A stretch of 64,000 nt of DNA from Pseudomonas wuhanensis (GCF_030687395.1 NZ_CP117430.1:4402001-4466000), one strand, 5' to 3'; positions 1-7,995 are shown, counted from the stretch's first letter. Numbers and translations are program-made. Notes: a model not told the origin generated them from the letters alone.

Positions 1-159
1 TATAGCTCGCTCCAGTTGAGAAAAACGAAGATGTTCTGTGGCAAAGAGCTCGGAAAGAATGACGAGTTTCCATTTTCCCTCTAATCGTCGGAGTGCATCA
101 ATCGTAGCCTCGGTACAAATGGTGCGTTTGCCTGGATCGTTACACTGCCCGTCATTCAT
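1..159 (-). CDS. HxlR-family transcriptional regulator (partial, N-terminus)
   Basis: The first 53 residues of a gene that runs off the left edge. They contain the HxlR signature: an early cysteine (RTICTEA) followed by LRRLEGKWKLVILSELF and RFSQLERAI, the first winged-helix segment. The start at 159 has AGGTAA upstream. It is divergent from the NAD(P)-binding protein at 287, the usual arrangement for HxlR regulators that sense redox or electrophile stress and control a neighbouring oxidoreductase. The ligand cannot be told from this fragment. Confidence 0.75.
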   Translation of the reverse strand, partial: MNDGQCNDPGKRTICTEATIDALRRLEGKWKLVILSELFATEHLRFSQLERAI

Positions 160-286
160 CGTGATTTACCTATTAGAGTGCTACTGACTTTTTAGTGCGT
201 ACTTGTGAATAGGTCGGGTGCCAATCATATTAAACGCTACGAGCTGCTTGACGGTAGCGTTTAGATTTTTCTCACGGGAAGTAACC

Positions 287-1048
287 ATGAAAATCGGCAT
301 CATCGGCGCAGGCCAAATCGGATCGACCTTGGCACGCAAATTCAGCCAAGTGGGGCATACGGTAAAGCTAGCGAACTCTCGGAGCCCCTCCTCACTCAAA
401 GAAGTCGCCTCCGAAGTCGGTGCGACTGCCGTGACCGCCGCCGATGCGGTAAAGGACGTGGACGTCGTGATTGTCGCGATTCCTACGAAAGCAATTGTCT
501 GTCTCGAAAGCTTGTTCGATGGCGTTCCCAAAAACGTAGTAATCATCGATACATGCAACTACTATCCATTCAGGGATGGGAAAATTGATCTCCTTGAACA
601 AGGTACCCTCGAAAGCCTTTGGGTTTGTGAGCAACTTGGACGGCCCGTAGTGAAAGCGTTTAACACGATAAGCTTTCAGAGTCTTACGACCGAAGGGCTA
701 CCTCCGGGCACTGACGGACGGATCGCTCTGCCGGTCGGTGGCGACGACGAGCAAGCCAAGGCGCTCGTTTTTGGGCTTGTCGACGCTGCAGGATTTGATG
801 TTGTTGATGCGGGCGGTCTGTGCGACTCCTGGCGCCAGCAACCTGGAACAGCAGTTTATTGCACAGACTACGATGCAAACGGCGTCCGCGATGCGCTCTC
901 CCGTGCCGACAGAAACCATTCGGTAGAAAGGCGGGACCTGGCTTCGGCAAAATTCTTTGAACTACCCGCAGATACTGACGTTAATGAAATTGTTCCTCTT
1001 ATTCGTGCGATAACCCGTTCAATTTTCGATCCGCAACACAACAAATAA
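287..1048 (+). CDS. NAD(P)-binding oxidoreductase, F420-reductase-like (NADP oxidoreductase) family
   Basis: A 253-residue protein starting MKIGIIGAGQIGSTLARKF, an N-terminal Rossmann dinucleotide-binding motif (GxGxxG), with a following strand/helix containing NSRSPSSL, typical of NADP preference. The start at 287 is preferred over an upstream in-frame codon because the Rossmann fold must begin there and GGGAA lies upstream. It resembles the family annotated as NADPH-dependent F420 reductase or predicted dinucleotide-binding enzyme; pseudomonads lack F420, so the true substrate is unknown. It is divergent from the HxlR regulator, which probably controls it. Confidence 0.75.
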   Translation: MKIGIIGAGQIGSTLARKFSQVGHTVKLANSRSPSSLKEVASEVGATAVTAADAVKDVDVVIVAIPTKAIVCLESLFDGVPKNVVIIDTCNYYPFRDGKIDLLEQGTLESLWVCEQLGRPVVKAFNTISFQSLTTEGLPPGTDGRIALPVGGDDEQAKALVFGLVDAAGFDVVDAGGLCDSWRQQPGTAVYCTDYDANGVRDALSRADRNHSVERRDLASAKFFELPADTDVNEIVPLIRAITRSIFDPQHNK

Positions 1049-1090
1049 GACGCCAGCCTCCTTTGGACGCAGACAAATGGGGGCCGCACT

Positions 1091-1243
1091 TTACCGGATG
1101 CTGCTCCGTTCACGGACATGGACAGCGTTGCCGTCAATGCTCAACCATGCATTGACTGCCTCGATGCTGTCATCGGACCGCATTCCAGCCCAACGGTTGA
1201 GAATAAGCAGGTTGGTTATAAAGTCGTATTGAGTTTTTAGCAC
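1091..1243 (-). pseudogene. 3' remnant of an unidentified gene, cut by IS30
   Basis: An open frame on the minus strand ending at 1091, containing FITNLLILNRWAGM and SIEAVNAWLSIDG, reads like genuine coding sequence. It has no start and stops resembling a gene where the IS30 sequence begins near 1250. The simplest reading is the C-terminus of a gene displaced or truncated by the insertion. I do not recognise the family. Confidence 0.4.
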
Positions 1244-1338
1244 CTGAATTCATAGAATAAGTGAAACGCTTGAAACGAGAGGCAGAGAGCCCGCCACTGG
1301 TAGAATCCAGGCTCTCACACCAAAGGATTCAAGCGCAG

Positions 1339-1455
1339 ATGACCACGCCTTACCGGCAGCTGACTCAGGGCCAACGTTACCAGATTGAGGCTGGCCTGAG
1401 GGCCAAAGAGAGCCAAGCCAGCATTGCTAAACAGGTGGGCGTGCATCCCCCCGGT
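1339..1455 (+). pseudogene. IS30-family transposase, N-terminal fragment
   Basis: The frame starts MTTPYRQLTQGQRYQIEAGL and continues with SQASIAKQVGVHP, the N-terminal HTH of IS30-family transposases. The frame is lost just after GVHP, where the IS3 element begins (TGTCAGGATAGTTGTCGCC near 1457). The IS30 copy was therefore interrupted by IS3. Related C-terminal IS30 pieces lie at 8431-9090 and 19408-19735. Confidence 0.7.
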
Positions 1456-1522
1456 GTCAGGATAGTTGTCGCCTCTCCGAATTTTCCTGAAAATGCATAT
1501 CGGGGGCGGAAAGAGACTGTTC

Positions 1523-2023
1523 GTGCCGTACTATTCACCTGAACGCAAAGCTGCATTGCTCAAGATGTTGCTTCCCCCGTTGAACCTGACGATGGCCGAG
1601 GTAGCTCGGCGCGAAGGGGTCAGCGATATGTCGCTGTCCAACTGGCGCAAACAGGCCAGATCCGAAGGGAATGTAGTGTCCGAAACCAAGCCGTCACCCC
1701 AGAACTGGTCAGCCGAAACCAAGTTCGCTGTCGTCCTTGAAGCCGCTGGTTTGTCCGAGATCGACTTGGGCGAGTATTGCCGACGCAAAGGACTTTACCC
1801 CGAGCAGATCGTTGCGTGGCGGCAAGCGTTTATCAGTGGCCAGAAGTCTGAAAAATCCCAGCAAAAAGACGACCGCGAACAAGCGCGTAAAGACAAGAAA
1901 CGCATCCAGAAACTTGAGCGTGAACTGCGCCGCAAAGACAAGGCGCTGGCTGAGACCGCCGCGTTGTTGGTGCTGCGAAAAAAGCTCAACGATTACTGGG
2001 GGATCGACAGCGAGGACAACTGA
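1523..2023 (+). CDS. IS3-family transposase OrfA
   Basis: A GTG start at 1523 gives MPYYSPERKAALLKMLLPPL, the usual beginning of this IS3 subgroup's OrfA. Two HTH segments follow (MAEVARREGVSDMSLSNW and LGEYCRRKGLYPEQIVAW), then a lysine/arginine-rich C-terminal coiled coil that serves as the leucine zipper. OrfB begins 6 bases downstream. In IS3 elements OrfA binds the terminal repeats and is fused to OrfB by programmed frameshifting. Confidence 0.75.
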   Translation: MPYYSPERKAALLKMLLPPLNLTMAEVARREGVSDMSLSNWRKQARSEGNVVSETKPSPQNWSAETKFAVVLEAAGLSEIDLGEYCRRKGLYPEQIVAWRQAFISGQKSEKSQQKDDREQARKDKKRIQKLERELRRKDKALAETAALLVLRKKLNDYWGIDSEDN

Positions 2024-2028
2024 CCTCT

Positions 2029-3059
2029 TTGCCGGAACGGCAGTTGCTGGTGGCTTGGTTGATCGAAGCGATCTTGGCCGGGGCTCGAAGAATCAAGGCG
2101 TGCCGGGAGGTGGGGCTGTCGCTCAGAACCTTGCAACGGTGGAGTGAGACTCAGGAAATTCAAGCCGATGCCCGTACGACCACCGTGCGGCCTACGCCGC
2201 GTAATGCCTTGAGCGCGATCGAACGCCAAGCGATCGTGGCGCTGTGTAACAGCTCTGAGTACGCCCATTTGCCACCGAGTCAGATCGTGCAGCTTCTGGC
2301 TGACCAACAGCGTTATCTGGCGTCGGAGTCGACGTTTTATCGCGTCCTACGTGCGACGGGCCAGCAACAGCATCGAGGCCGGAGCCAGCGACCCCGGCGC
2401 TACGTAGCACCGACAACGCACGCCGCACAAACCCCGAACCAGGTGTGGTCGTGGGACATCACATATTTGCCGTCGCCAGTACGCGGCAAGTATTACTACC
2501 TGTATTTGATCGAAGATATTTACAGCCGCAAGGCCGTGGGCTGGGAGGTCTACGAAGAAGACCGCGGTACTGCTGCAACGCAGCGTGATCGGTGAGCAGT
2601 GTTTGCACGAACCGCTGGTGCTGCACTCGGACAACGGCGCACCGATGAAATCGGTGACGCTGTTGAGCAAGATGTACGACCTGGGCATCACGCCGTCCCG
2701 TGGCCGACCGCGAGTGAGCAACGACAATCCGTACTCGGAGTGCTGTTTAGAACGCTGAAATATTGCCCCAATGGCCGCAGGCAGGCTTCGCCAGCCTGGA
2801 TGCCGCACGGGTCGGGGTGAGGGATTTTATGCGCTGGTACAACAACGAGCACCGGCATAGCCGGATCCGCTTCGTCACGCCGTCAGAGCGCCATCGCGGG
2901 TTGGATCATCAGATCCTGGCTCGACGGCATGAGCTGTACGAACGAGCCTGGGAGAAGAGCTCGGAACGCTGGTCAGGTCAGACGCGAAACTGGGCGCCAA
3001 TAGGAACGGTGATGCTGAACCCGGATCGGGAGTATCAGGACGAGAAAAGAGCAGCATAG
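2029..3059 (+). pseudogene. IS3-family transposase OrfB (integrase), frameshifted
   Basis: The rve/DDE integrase partner of the preceding OrfA. The first catalytic Asp is in VWSWDITYLPSP, the second in LVLHSDNGAPMKSV, and the C-terminal block has WYNNEHRHSRIRFVTP. The frame breaks near 2560 and again near 2745 (the region after NDNPYSE), so the DDE core is split over three frames and the product should be inactive. Confidence 0.7.
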
Positions 3060-3655
3060 TTGGACGGTTGACGCGACTTTTACCACGACGGTCAGCTCCC
3101 TTTCAGGGTTCAGATACATCGTCCCGATCGGGTTCCAGTTACGCGTTTCACCCGACCACCGCTCCGGCCTTCTTTCTTGGGCAAGCCCATAGATCGCGTC
3201 CCGGCGCGCCAAGATTTCTTTGTCTTTCCCGTCGTGGCGTTGAGCCGGGGTTACGAATCGGATTCGGCTGTGACGATGCACGGTGTTGTACCAGGTCATA
3301 AAATTCCTCACCCAGATACGCGCATCATCCACGCTGGTAAATCCATCGTGCGGCCATTGAGGGCAGTACTTGAGTGTTCTGAACAGTGATTCCGAGTACG
3401 GGTTGTCGTTGCTCACCCGTGGTCGACCGCGCGATGGCGTGATGCCCAAGTCATACATTTTGGTCAGCAGCGTCACCGACTTCATCGGCGCACCGTTGTC
3501 CGAGTGCAACACCAGAGGCTGACGCCAGCATTTTTCAAGCGTGACGCTTCTCTGTAGTAACGCTGCGGCTTTTTCGCCGCTCTCGGCTTCGTAGACTTCC
3601 CAGCCCACGGCCTTGCGGCTGTAGATATCCTCGATCAAATAGATGTAGCGGCTCG
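2973..3655 (-). pseudogene. Second IS3-family OrfB fragment, convergent with the first
   Basis: Minus-strand frame with YLIEDIYSRKAVGWEVYEAE, LVLHSDNGAPMKSV, the NDNPYSE catalytic segment and WYNTVHRHSRIRFVTP: the C-terminal two thirds of an IS3 OrfB related but not identical to the copy at 2029-3059. The N-terminal part is missing at about 3650, where IS21-like terminal sequence begins. The two OrfB copies meet tail to tail near 3060-3100, so at least one right end has been lost. Confidence 0.65.
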
Positions 3656-3815
3656 CGTTTGAAAACACGCTGGCTCGCATACATCGGCATTTCCGGCTCA
3701 CATTAACTGCAACCAGCCAAAGCCGCCGGCTCACATTAATTGCAAATGAGCTTGCATTCCACGGCGCGGGCTCGCATTGCATTGCGACGGGCTCACGCTA
3801 TCTGCAAATGACGGA
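3644..3815. repeat. IS21-like terminal sequence cluster, left flank of effector island 1
   Basis: Begins TGTAGCGGCTCGCGTTT and ends ATCTGCAAATGACGGA, with several imperfect copies of GGCTCACATTAATTGCAAAT between. The style matches termini of IS21-type elements. The same two outer motifs recur in the same order at 7016-7070, so they bracket the two effector genes as direct repeats. No istA/istB gene is present between them. Confidence 0.5.
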
Positions 3816-3828
3816 TGGCGGTTTTGCC

Positions 3829-4089
3829 TCACAGTGGAATGCCGGCCGCGAGCATCTTGTCGCGCAACTCGCTCGCCCGTTCGGGGTCCAGCGTATTGTT
3901 GAACAGCGACTTGAATTCGTGCGCTTTGGCATGGAACAGTTCAAGGGGTTTGGGGCGCAATGGAACCGAACCAACGTAAGCCCTACCACCTCCGCTCAGA
4001 ACCTTGTTCTCAGGCAGCCGCGTCAATAACGTAATTGCGCATCTCGGCCTCTTGACGGTATCGGCCTGCCCCTCAACGAAGATAGTCAC
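3829..4089 (-). CDS. Possible small protein overlapping the 3' end of the F-box gene
   Basis: A GTG-initiated frame of 86 codons overlaps the last codons of the F-box gene in another frame. Its C-terminal half (SVPLRPKPLELFHAKAHEF, then LDPERASELRDKMLAAGIPL) looks protein-like. It could be a translationally coupled partner, a frameshifted tail of the upstream gene, or a relic. I do not recognise it. Confidence 0.3.
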   Translation of the reverse strand: MTIFVEGQADTVKRPRCAITLLTRLPENKVLSGGGRAYVGSVPLRPKPLELFHAKAHEFKSLFNNTLDPERASELRDKMLAAGIPL

Positions 4090-5083
4090 GAACCTTCGAA
4101 TCTTGATAACCCTTGACCAGCTCGGCGATTGCCCGGGCCTTGCCCAACCCGTCGGGCAGGCCGAGGGCGGCCGTGACCAGCGCCTTCCTCTGGTCCGTTT
4201 CGAGCGCCGCCAGCCCGGCGCCCAACCCGGCGATTGCCCGGGTCTTGCCCAACCCTCCGGGCAGGTCGAGGGCGGCCCTGACCAGCGCCTCCTGCTGCGA
4301 CCGTTCGAGCGCCGCCAGCCCGGCGCCCAACCCAGCGATTGCCACGGCCTTGTACAACTCGCCGGGCAGGTCGAGGGCGGCCCTGACCAGCGCCTCCTGC
4401 TGCGTCGGGTCGAGCGCCGCCAGCCCGGCGCCCAACCCGGCGATTGCCTCAGCCTTGTACAACCCGTCGGGCAGGCCGAGAGCGGCCGTGACCAGCGCCT
4501 TCCGCTGGTCCGTGTCGAGCGCCTCCAGCCCAGCGCCCAACCCGGCGATTGCCTCGGCCTTGTCGGCGTCGGGCAGGCGGAGGGCGGCTGTGACCAGCGC
4601 CTGGCGCTGTTTAAGCCCCATCAACGCCAGCATGTGGTTATTCATCTGGTGAATTGGTATCTGGGTTATGAGGCGATCGAAGTGGGGTAGCATTTGCTTC
4701 AGAAAAAGGTAATGCGCATTGACCGACGGATATACCGCTTTGTTTAAAAATTTGCTGCTCAACTTGATGGCGCGTATCCCCACGGCCGTATCACCCGCTG
4801 AGCCACCGGCTAAGTAACTGATAATATGCTGTACCAACTCCAGGGGAAGACGCTCTAATCCGCTCTTGCCCGGTGGGGCTGATGCTTCAATGGCGCTGCG
4901 ACACAATGAGATCTTGTCTCCAGGCTTGCCCCCCGGGATCAGCGCACCTGTCTCATTCCTACGATCGATACGATTCTCGGATGACGCTGGTGTCGCTGTC
5001 GTTAGAGTCGAAATGAGGGCCGGTATCGCGTCAGGCACAACCGCGGGTGGCTGCGGGCTGGTGGAAGAAATACGCGTTGGCAT
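4073..5083 (-). CDS. Candidate type III effector with F-box-like motif and 35-residue repeats
   Basis: A 336-residue protein. Residues 1-75 are rich in Ser, Thr, Pro and Ala with no signal peptide, typical of secreted effectors. Residues 77-92 read LERLPLELVQHIISYL, matching the F-box core LPxELxxxIxxxL. After a linker, five tandem 35-residue repeats (about 156-330) follow the pattern QxALVxAALxLPxGLxKAxAIAGLGAGLAAL, predicted as paired helices. The ATG at 5083 has TAAGGA upstream. An hrp-box-like sequence with a 14-base spacer lies about 97 bases upstream. Known precedent: Ralstonia GALA effectors join an F-box to leucine-rich repeats; here the repeats differ. Plant SKP1 binding is inference. 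Confidence 0.6.
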   Translation of the reverse strand: MPTRISSTSPQPPAVVPDAIPALISTLTTATPASSENRIDRRNETGALIPGGKPGDKISLCRSAIEASAPPGKSGLERLPLELVQHIISYLAGGSAGDTAVGIRAIKLSSKFLNKAVYPSVNAHYLFLKQMLPHFDRLITQIPIHQMNNHMLALMGLKQRQALVTAALRLPDADKAEAIAGLGAGLEALDTDQRKALVTAALGLPDGLYKAEAIAGLGAGLAALDPTQQEALVRAALDLPGELYKAVAIAGLGAGLAALERSQQEALVRAALDLPGGLGKTRAIAGLGAGLAALETDQRKALVTAALGLPDGLGKARAIAELVKGYQDSKVRDYLR

Positions 5084-5179
5084 CGGTTATAGAGTCCTTA
5101 CGGTACCGTTGACGGCCATGAACACCGAGGCCGGGGGCGTGTATCCGTGGGTTGACTCACGGCCTTGAGTCGAGAGTCT

Positions 5180-5206
5180 TGAGTGGTCTGAGAGCGATTC
5201 GGTTCC
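5180..5206 (-). promoter_or_regulatory. hrp-box-like promoter, 14-base spacer
   Basis: Minus strand reads GGAACC-N14-CCACTCA. The HrpL consensus is GGAACC-N15/16-CCACNNA, so both half-sites are perfect but the spacer is one base short. It lies about 97 bases upstream of the F-box gene. Confidence 0.5.
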
Positions 5207-5216
5207 GCCTGACCTG

Positions 5217-5492
5217 TTAAAGCGGAATCGACAGACGCATGCGCTTCAGAAACTCGCTGATCTGAACGTTGCCATGGGGCAAGTCCGGCATCAGCGCCTT
5301 GAAGTCATACGATGGGTTCTGCTGCGCATAATCCAGCGCCTGAAGAATGCCGGCCAGCTCATCCGGGGTGTATTCCTGAGTCAGCCGTTCGGTTTGCGCG
5401 GGTGACAACCCAGGGAAAACCTCCGGCTGGGCGATGTCGTAAAGCATGCTCATGGGAATGCGCAAAAAATTAAGATTAACTGAGGTCTTCAT
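5217..5492 (-). CDS. Small acidic protein coupled to the upstream effector gene
   Basis: 91 residues starting MKTSVNLNFLRIPMSMLYDI. The ATG at 5492 lies inside the last codons of the 5476-6906 gene (17-base overlap) and is preceded by AGGAAT, so translation is probably coupled. Contains LSPAQTERLTQEYTPDELAG and no membrane segment. Small genes next to effectors often encode secretion chaperones, but those are usually 110-160 residues and I see no diagnostic motif; an effector partner or small effector is equally possible. Confidence 0.55.
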   Translation of the reverse strand: MKTSVNLNFLRIPMSMLYDIAQPEVFPGLSPAQTERLTQEYTPDELAGILQALDYAQQNPSYDFKALMPDLPHGNVQISEFLKRMRLSIPL

Positions 5493-6906
5493 CAACGAAG
5501 ATTCCTGATACGTTTTGATCGGCCAATTGTTGCACAACTTGATTCAGTTGCTCGAGGGTTGGCCGATAGTGACCGCTTTTTCTGGAAATGGCAGTGATGA
5601 CACCGTTTTCAATACCGATGTCCCCCGCCGCCGCGACCGGTTGGCCGGCGAAAAAGCTGGAGTGGTGAAATTTGCCTCGGGTTTGCTCATTCGAGATGTA
5701 GATCAAACCCTGTGCATCCATGACAAAAATCGCCCGGCCCTTGTTGACCTTGAACGCCGTCGATGCCTGACGGGTTTCAAAAGGCTTGCCGTCGGCATCG
5801 AAAACTTTGCCATCGCGAATGGTCACTTTGAAACGGGCGCGATCCTGCATGTTCAAGTACGTGACCGAGGTACCGAATACTTCGTCCCTTTCCTCACCGT
5901 AGAATTGCGAATTCATGGGCTGCAAATTACTGAATTTTGCCGCTTCCGACGAGCTGACACCGAACACGGTGGCAGGCGACATAAAGAGCATACGCGCCTC
6001 CATGGCGCTGTTCGGCTCACCCGCTCTCGGACGCACGGCGGATGCACCTGGCCGTAATGCCGAGGGGAGCTGCATGCGTATAGCGGAAAACTCATCTGTG
6101 CCCATCTGGGGTGGCTCAGTGGTCCGGCGTAGGTTCACCCGCTGCTGCTGGGGCGGTACGGTTTCGGCACGAAGCTTTTCTATCAGTTGTTGAACTGATA
6201 TTTTGGCCGGACGAGTTGCTAATGGCTCTGCTGAAATATGGCCACCCAGAAAGCTCGTCGACTTCAAGTCAGACAGGCGCGTTGCCTGGGGCATTGGCTC
6301 TGAGACAGCTCGAGGATGGTTCGTCAGTTGTCGCGGCCCTCGCGGCGCCAGTCGGGGCGGCAATGGAAGCGCTCCATTGTCGGGCACGGATTGCGTCGGC
6401 GTCTGGCTGCCAACCACTGCGCTCGCCCTCAAGCTGGGGTGAGACGATGCCTGGAACGCCAGTTGTGTCGCAATGAGAGGGTTGCGTATGAGTTGGCGCG
6501 ATCCAAGTGGCGCCTGGCGAGGCATCGATGGAGGTTGCGGCTCATGCCCAGGCGCAGCCCCCCAATGGCTCTTACGGCCGGCATCGTCTTCCATGTCCAC
6601 GCTGACAAGGTCCAGGCCCTGGTGCTCGCCCGCCTTGAAGTTGAGCTGGGGCCGACATGTCACCCCCCGATCCGAAAACGCCGGAGTGCCAAAAACAGCG
6701 GCACCGCGAGAGGCCATCTGGAACATCTTGCCATTCTTGATATCGGCAACGATACGCCCGCCAATGGAAGCACTGGCTTGGCCCAACCATCGCAACGACA
6801 GGGCATTGACCTTGTGATCCGTTCCAGCAATCGCAAACTGGTGCACCGCATCGATGCCGGAGGCCACGACATTGCCCGAGAGTCCGCTGATATGTAGGCT
6901 GTCCAT
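5476..6906 (-). CDS. Candidate HrpL-regulated type III effector with IQM-like C-terminal motif
   Basis: About 476 residues, starting at MDSLHISGLSG (AAGGTGG just upstream). A long Pro/Ser/Arg-rich middle region lacks obvious domains and there is no signal peptide, as in type III effectors. Near the C-terminus it carries RAIFVMDAQGLIYISN, then GKFHHSSFFAGQPVAAAGDI and SGHYRPT. The motif (F/Q)HSSFxxG..xAAG....SGHY is characteristic of plant IQM (IQ-motif) proteins and recurs in some bacterial effector-like proteins; its biochemical role is not known to me. A perfect hrp box lies 27 bases upstream of the start, which strongly supports HrpL control. Confidence 0.65.
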   Translation of the reverse strand: MDSLHISGLSGNVVASGIDAVHQFAIAGTDHKVNALSLRWLGQASASIGGRIVADIKNGKMFQMASRGAAVFGTPAFSDRGVTCRPQLNFKAGEHQGLDLVSVDMEDDAGRKSHWGAAPGHEPQPPSMPRQAPLGSRQLIRNPLIATQLAFQASSHPSLRASAVVGSQTPTQSVPDNGALPLPPRLAPRGPRQLTNHPRAVSEPMPQATRLSDLKSTSFLGGHISAEPLATRPAKISVQQLIEKLRAETVPPQQQRVNLRRTTEPPQMGTDEFSAIRMQLPSALRPGASAVRPRAGEPNSAMEARMLFMSPATVFGVSSSEAAKFSNLQPMNSQFYGEERDEVFGTSVTYLNMQDRARFKVTIRDGKVFDADGKPFETRQASTAFKVNKGRAIFVMDAQGLIYISNEQTRGKFHHSSFFAGQPVAAAGDIGIENGVITAISRKSGHYRPTLEQLNQVVQQLADQNVSGIFVDEDLS

Positions 6907-6932
6907 CAAACCACCTTCTTTCTTGACCACAG

Positions 6933-6960
6933 TGGGTGGTTTCAGACGCCATCAGGTTCC
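6933..6960 (-). promoter_or_regulatory. hrp box (HrpL sigma-factor promoter)
   Basis: Minus strand reads GGAACC-N15-CCACCCA, a full match to GGAACC-N15/16-CCACNNA. It ends 27 bases upstream of the effector start at 6906. Confidence 0.8.
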
Positions 6961-7015
6961 ACTTTCTCGACCACATAACCTTATTATGGTCAGCCGCATA
7001 ACCCCCAGCCCTAGG

Positions 7016-7070
7016 TGTAGCGGCTCGCGTTTATCCTGTTTTTCGGCTCAGATTATCTGCAAATGACGGA
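7016..7070. repeat. IS21-like terminal sequence, right flank of effector island 1
   Basis: TGTAGCGGCTCGCGTTT (7016-7032) and ATCTGCAAATGACGGA (7055-7070) repeat in direct orientation the outer motifs of 3644-3815. The stretch between the copies holds only the effector genes and their small partners. Confidence 0.55.
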
Positions 7071-7248
7071 CTGGTTTAGCTATCTCGTAGCGCATCTCGT
7101 AATGACCGACCTGAATTCGCCGCACATCACGAGGCTCGAACTCTTCCAGACGTTCGCCAATGCGTGGGTTCGCCAGCAGCGTGGTTGGTGTAGCCGTCAG
7201 TTGCTGCTTGTCGATGCGTTTGAGGTCGGACGGAGAGATGTCGAACTG
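7048..7248 (-). pseudogene. ParE/RelE-family toxin fragment
   Basis: The frame contains PTTLLANPRIGERLEEFEPR and DVRRIQVGHYEMRYEI, the conserved core and C-terminal strands of ParE-type plasmid-stabilisation toxins. The C-terminus is cut at EIAK by IS-terminal sequence and the N-terminal helices are mostly missing, with no antitoxin gene nearby. A relic of a toxin-antitoxin locus. Confidence 0.55.
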
Positions 7249-7316
7249 CCAGCAATCGTGCTGCCGTGCGTTTCCAAGCTGAGCGCTGTCACTGACAATA
7301 TGAACTTGATCCGGGC

Positions 7317-7420
7317 ATGGCCGGCGACCATGCAATTCTGTTGTGGGGCCTGTTCGACAATGAGTTGTACGCCGAATATGAGGGCGAGCGCTTCGGCCCC
7401 TACTATCCGGTAAACGGCCT
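7317..7420 (+). pseudogene. Fragment of a transposase/integrase C-terminal region
   Basis: The frame reads LFDNELYAEYEGERFGPYYP and continues VNG before the frame is lost. Similar sequence occurs in the C-terminal part of some IS-encoded DDE integrases; the exact family is uncertain. It joins directly to the IS256 fragment at about 7425. Confidence 0.35.
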
Positions 7421-7424
7421 ATTC

Positions 7425-7936
7425 CGCTGCGCCGCTACCCGAAAGCCGTCGTTCAGCTGTGCATCGTGCACATGGTGCGCGACAGCTTGAACTTCGTGTC
7501 GTGGAAGCGGCAGAAGGAAGTCGCGGCTGATCTCAAGCTGATTTACACCTCGACCACCGCCGAGCTGGCTGAGCAACGGCTCTGCGAATTTGAAGCCAAA
7601 TGGGACGCCGAGTACCGATCGATCAGCCTGTCGTGGCGTCGAAACTGGGCACGGGTGATCCCGTTTTTTGATTATCCAGCCGAGATCCGCAAGGTGATTT
7701 ACACCACCAATGCCATCGAATCGATCAACATGATCCTGCGCAAAGTGATCAAAACCCGTGCGTCATTTCCGACTGACGAGGCGGTGATGAAGCTTTTTTA
7801 CCTAGCGCTGAACAACATCAGCAAGAAGTGGACAATGCCGATCCGGGACTGGAAAGCGGCCTTGAATCGCTTCAGTATCCAGTTCGAAGATCGCCTGTTG
7901 TCGGTTTTACAGAAATCCCGTTTACACAAAATCTGA
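7425..7936 (+). pseudogene. IS256-family (mutator-type) transposase, C-terminal fragment
   Basis: Contains YPKAVVQLCIVHMVRDSLNF, YTTNAIESINMILRKVIKTR and SFPTDEAVMKLFYLAL, the hallmark C-terminal half of IS256 transposases with the NAIES motif around the last catalytic Glu. The first two Asp-bearing segments are absent, so it cannot be active. Confidence 0.75.
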
Positions 7937-7956
7937 GACACCCTCCACGGACCAAT

Positions 7957-7995
7957 TTGCAGCCGTAGGCTGCCCTCTTGAGGGCGATCGCGGCA
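7957..7995. repeat. Hairpin-containing terminal repeat shared with the IS91-like elements
   Basis: Contains GCAGCCGTAGGCTGC, a perfect 6-bp stem with a 3-base loop, followed by CCTCTTG. The same block is found at the transposase 3' side in the array at about 15300 and 17825, and in damaged form at 12790. Hairpins near an end fit the origin or terminus of rolling-circle IS91-type elements, so this may be a solo end left by transposition. Confidence 0.45.

Noticed and set aside
4004..4690. Long plus-strand frames with repeats across the F-box gene
   Set aside because: They are antisense shadows: the 105-bp repeat is a multiple of three, so any frame open in one unit stays open in all. The minus-strand protein has a start, ribosome-binding site and a recognisable motif.
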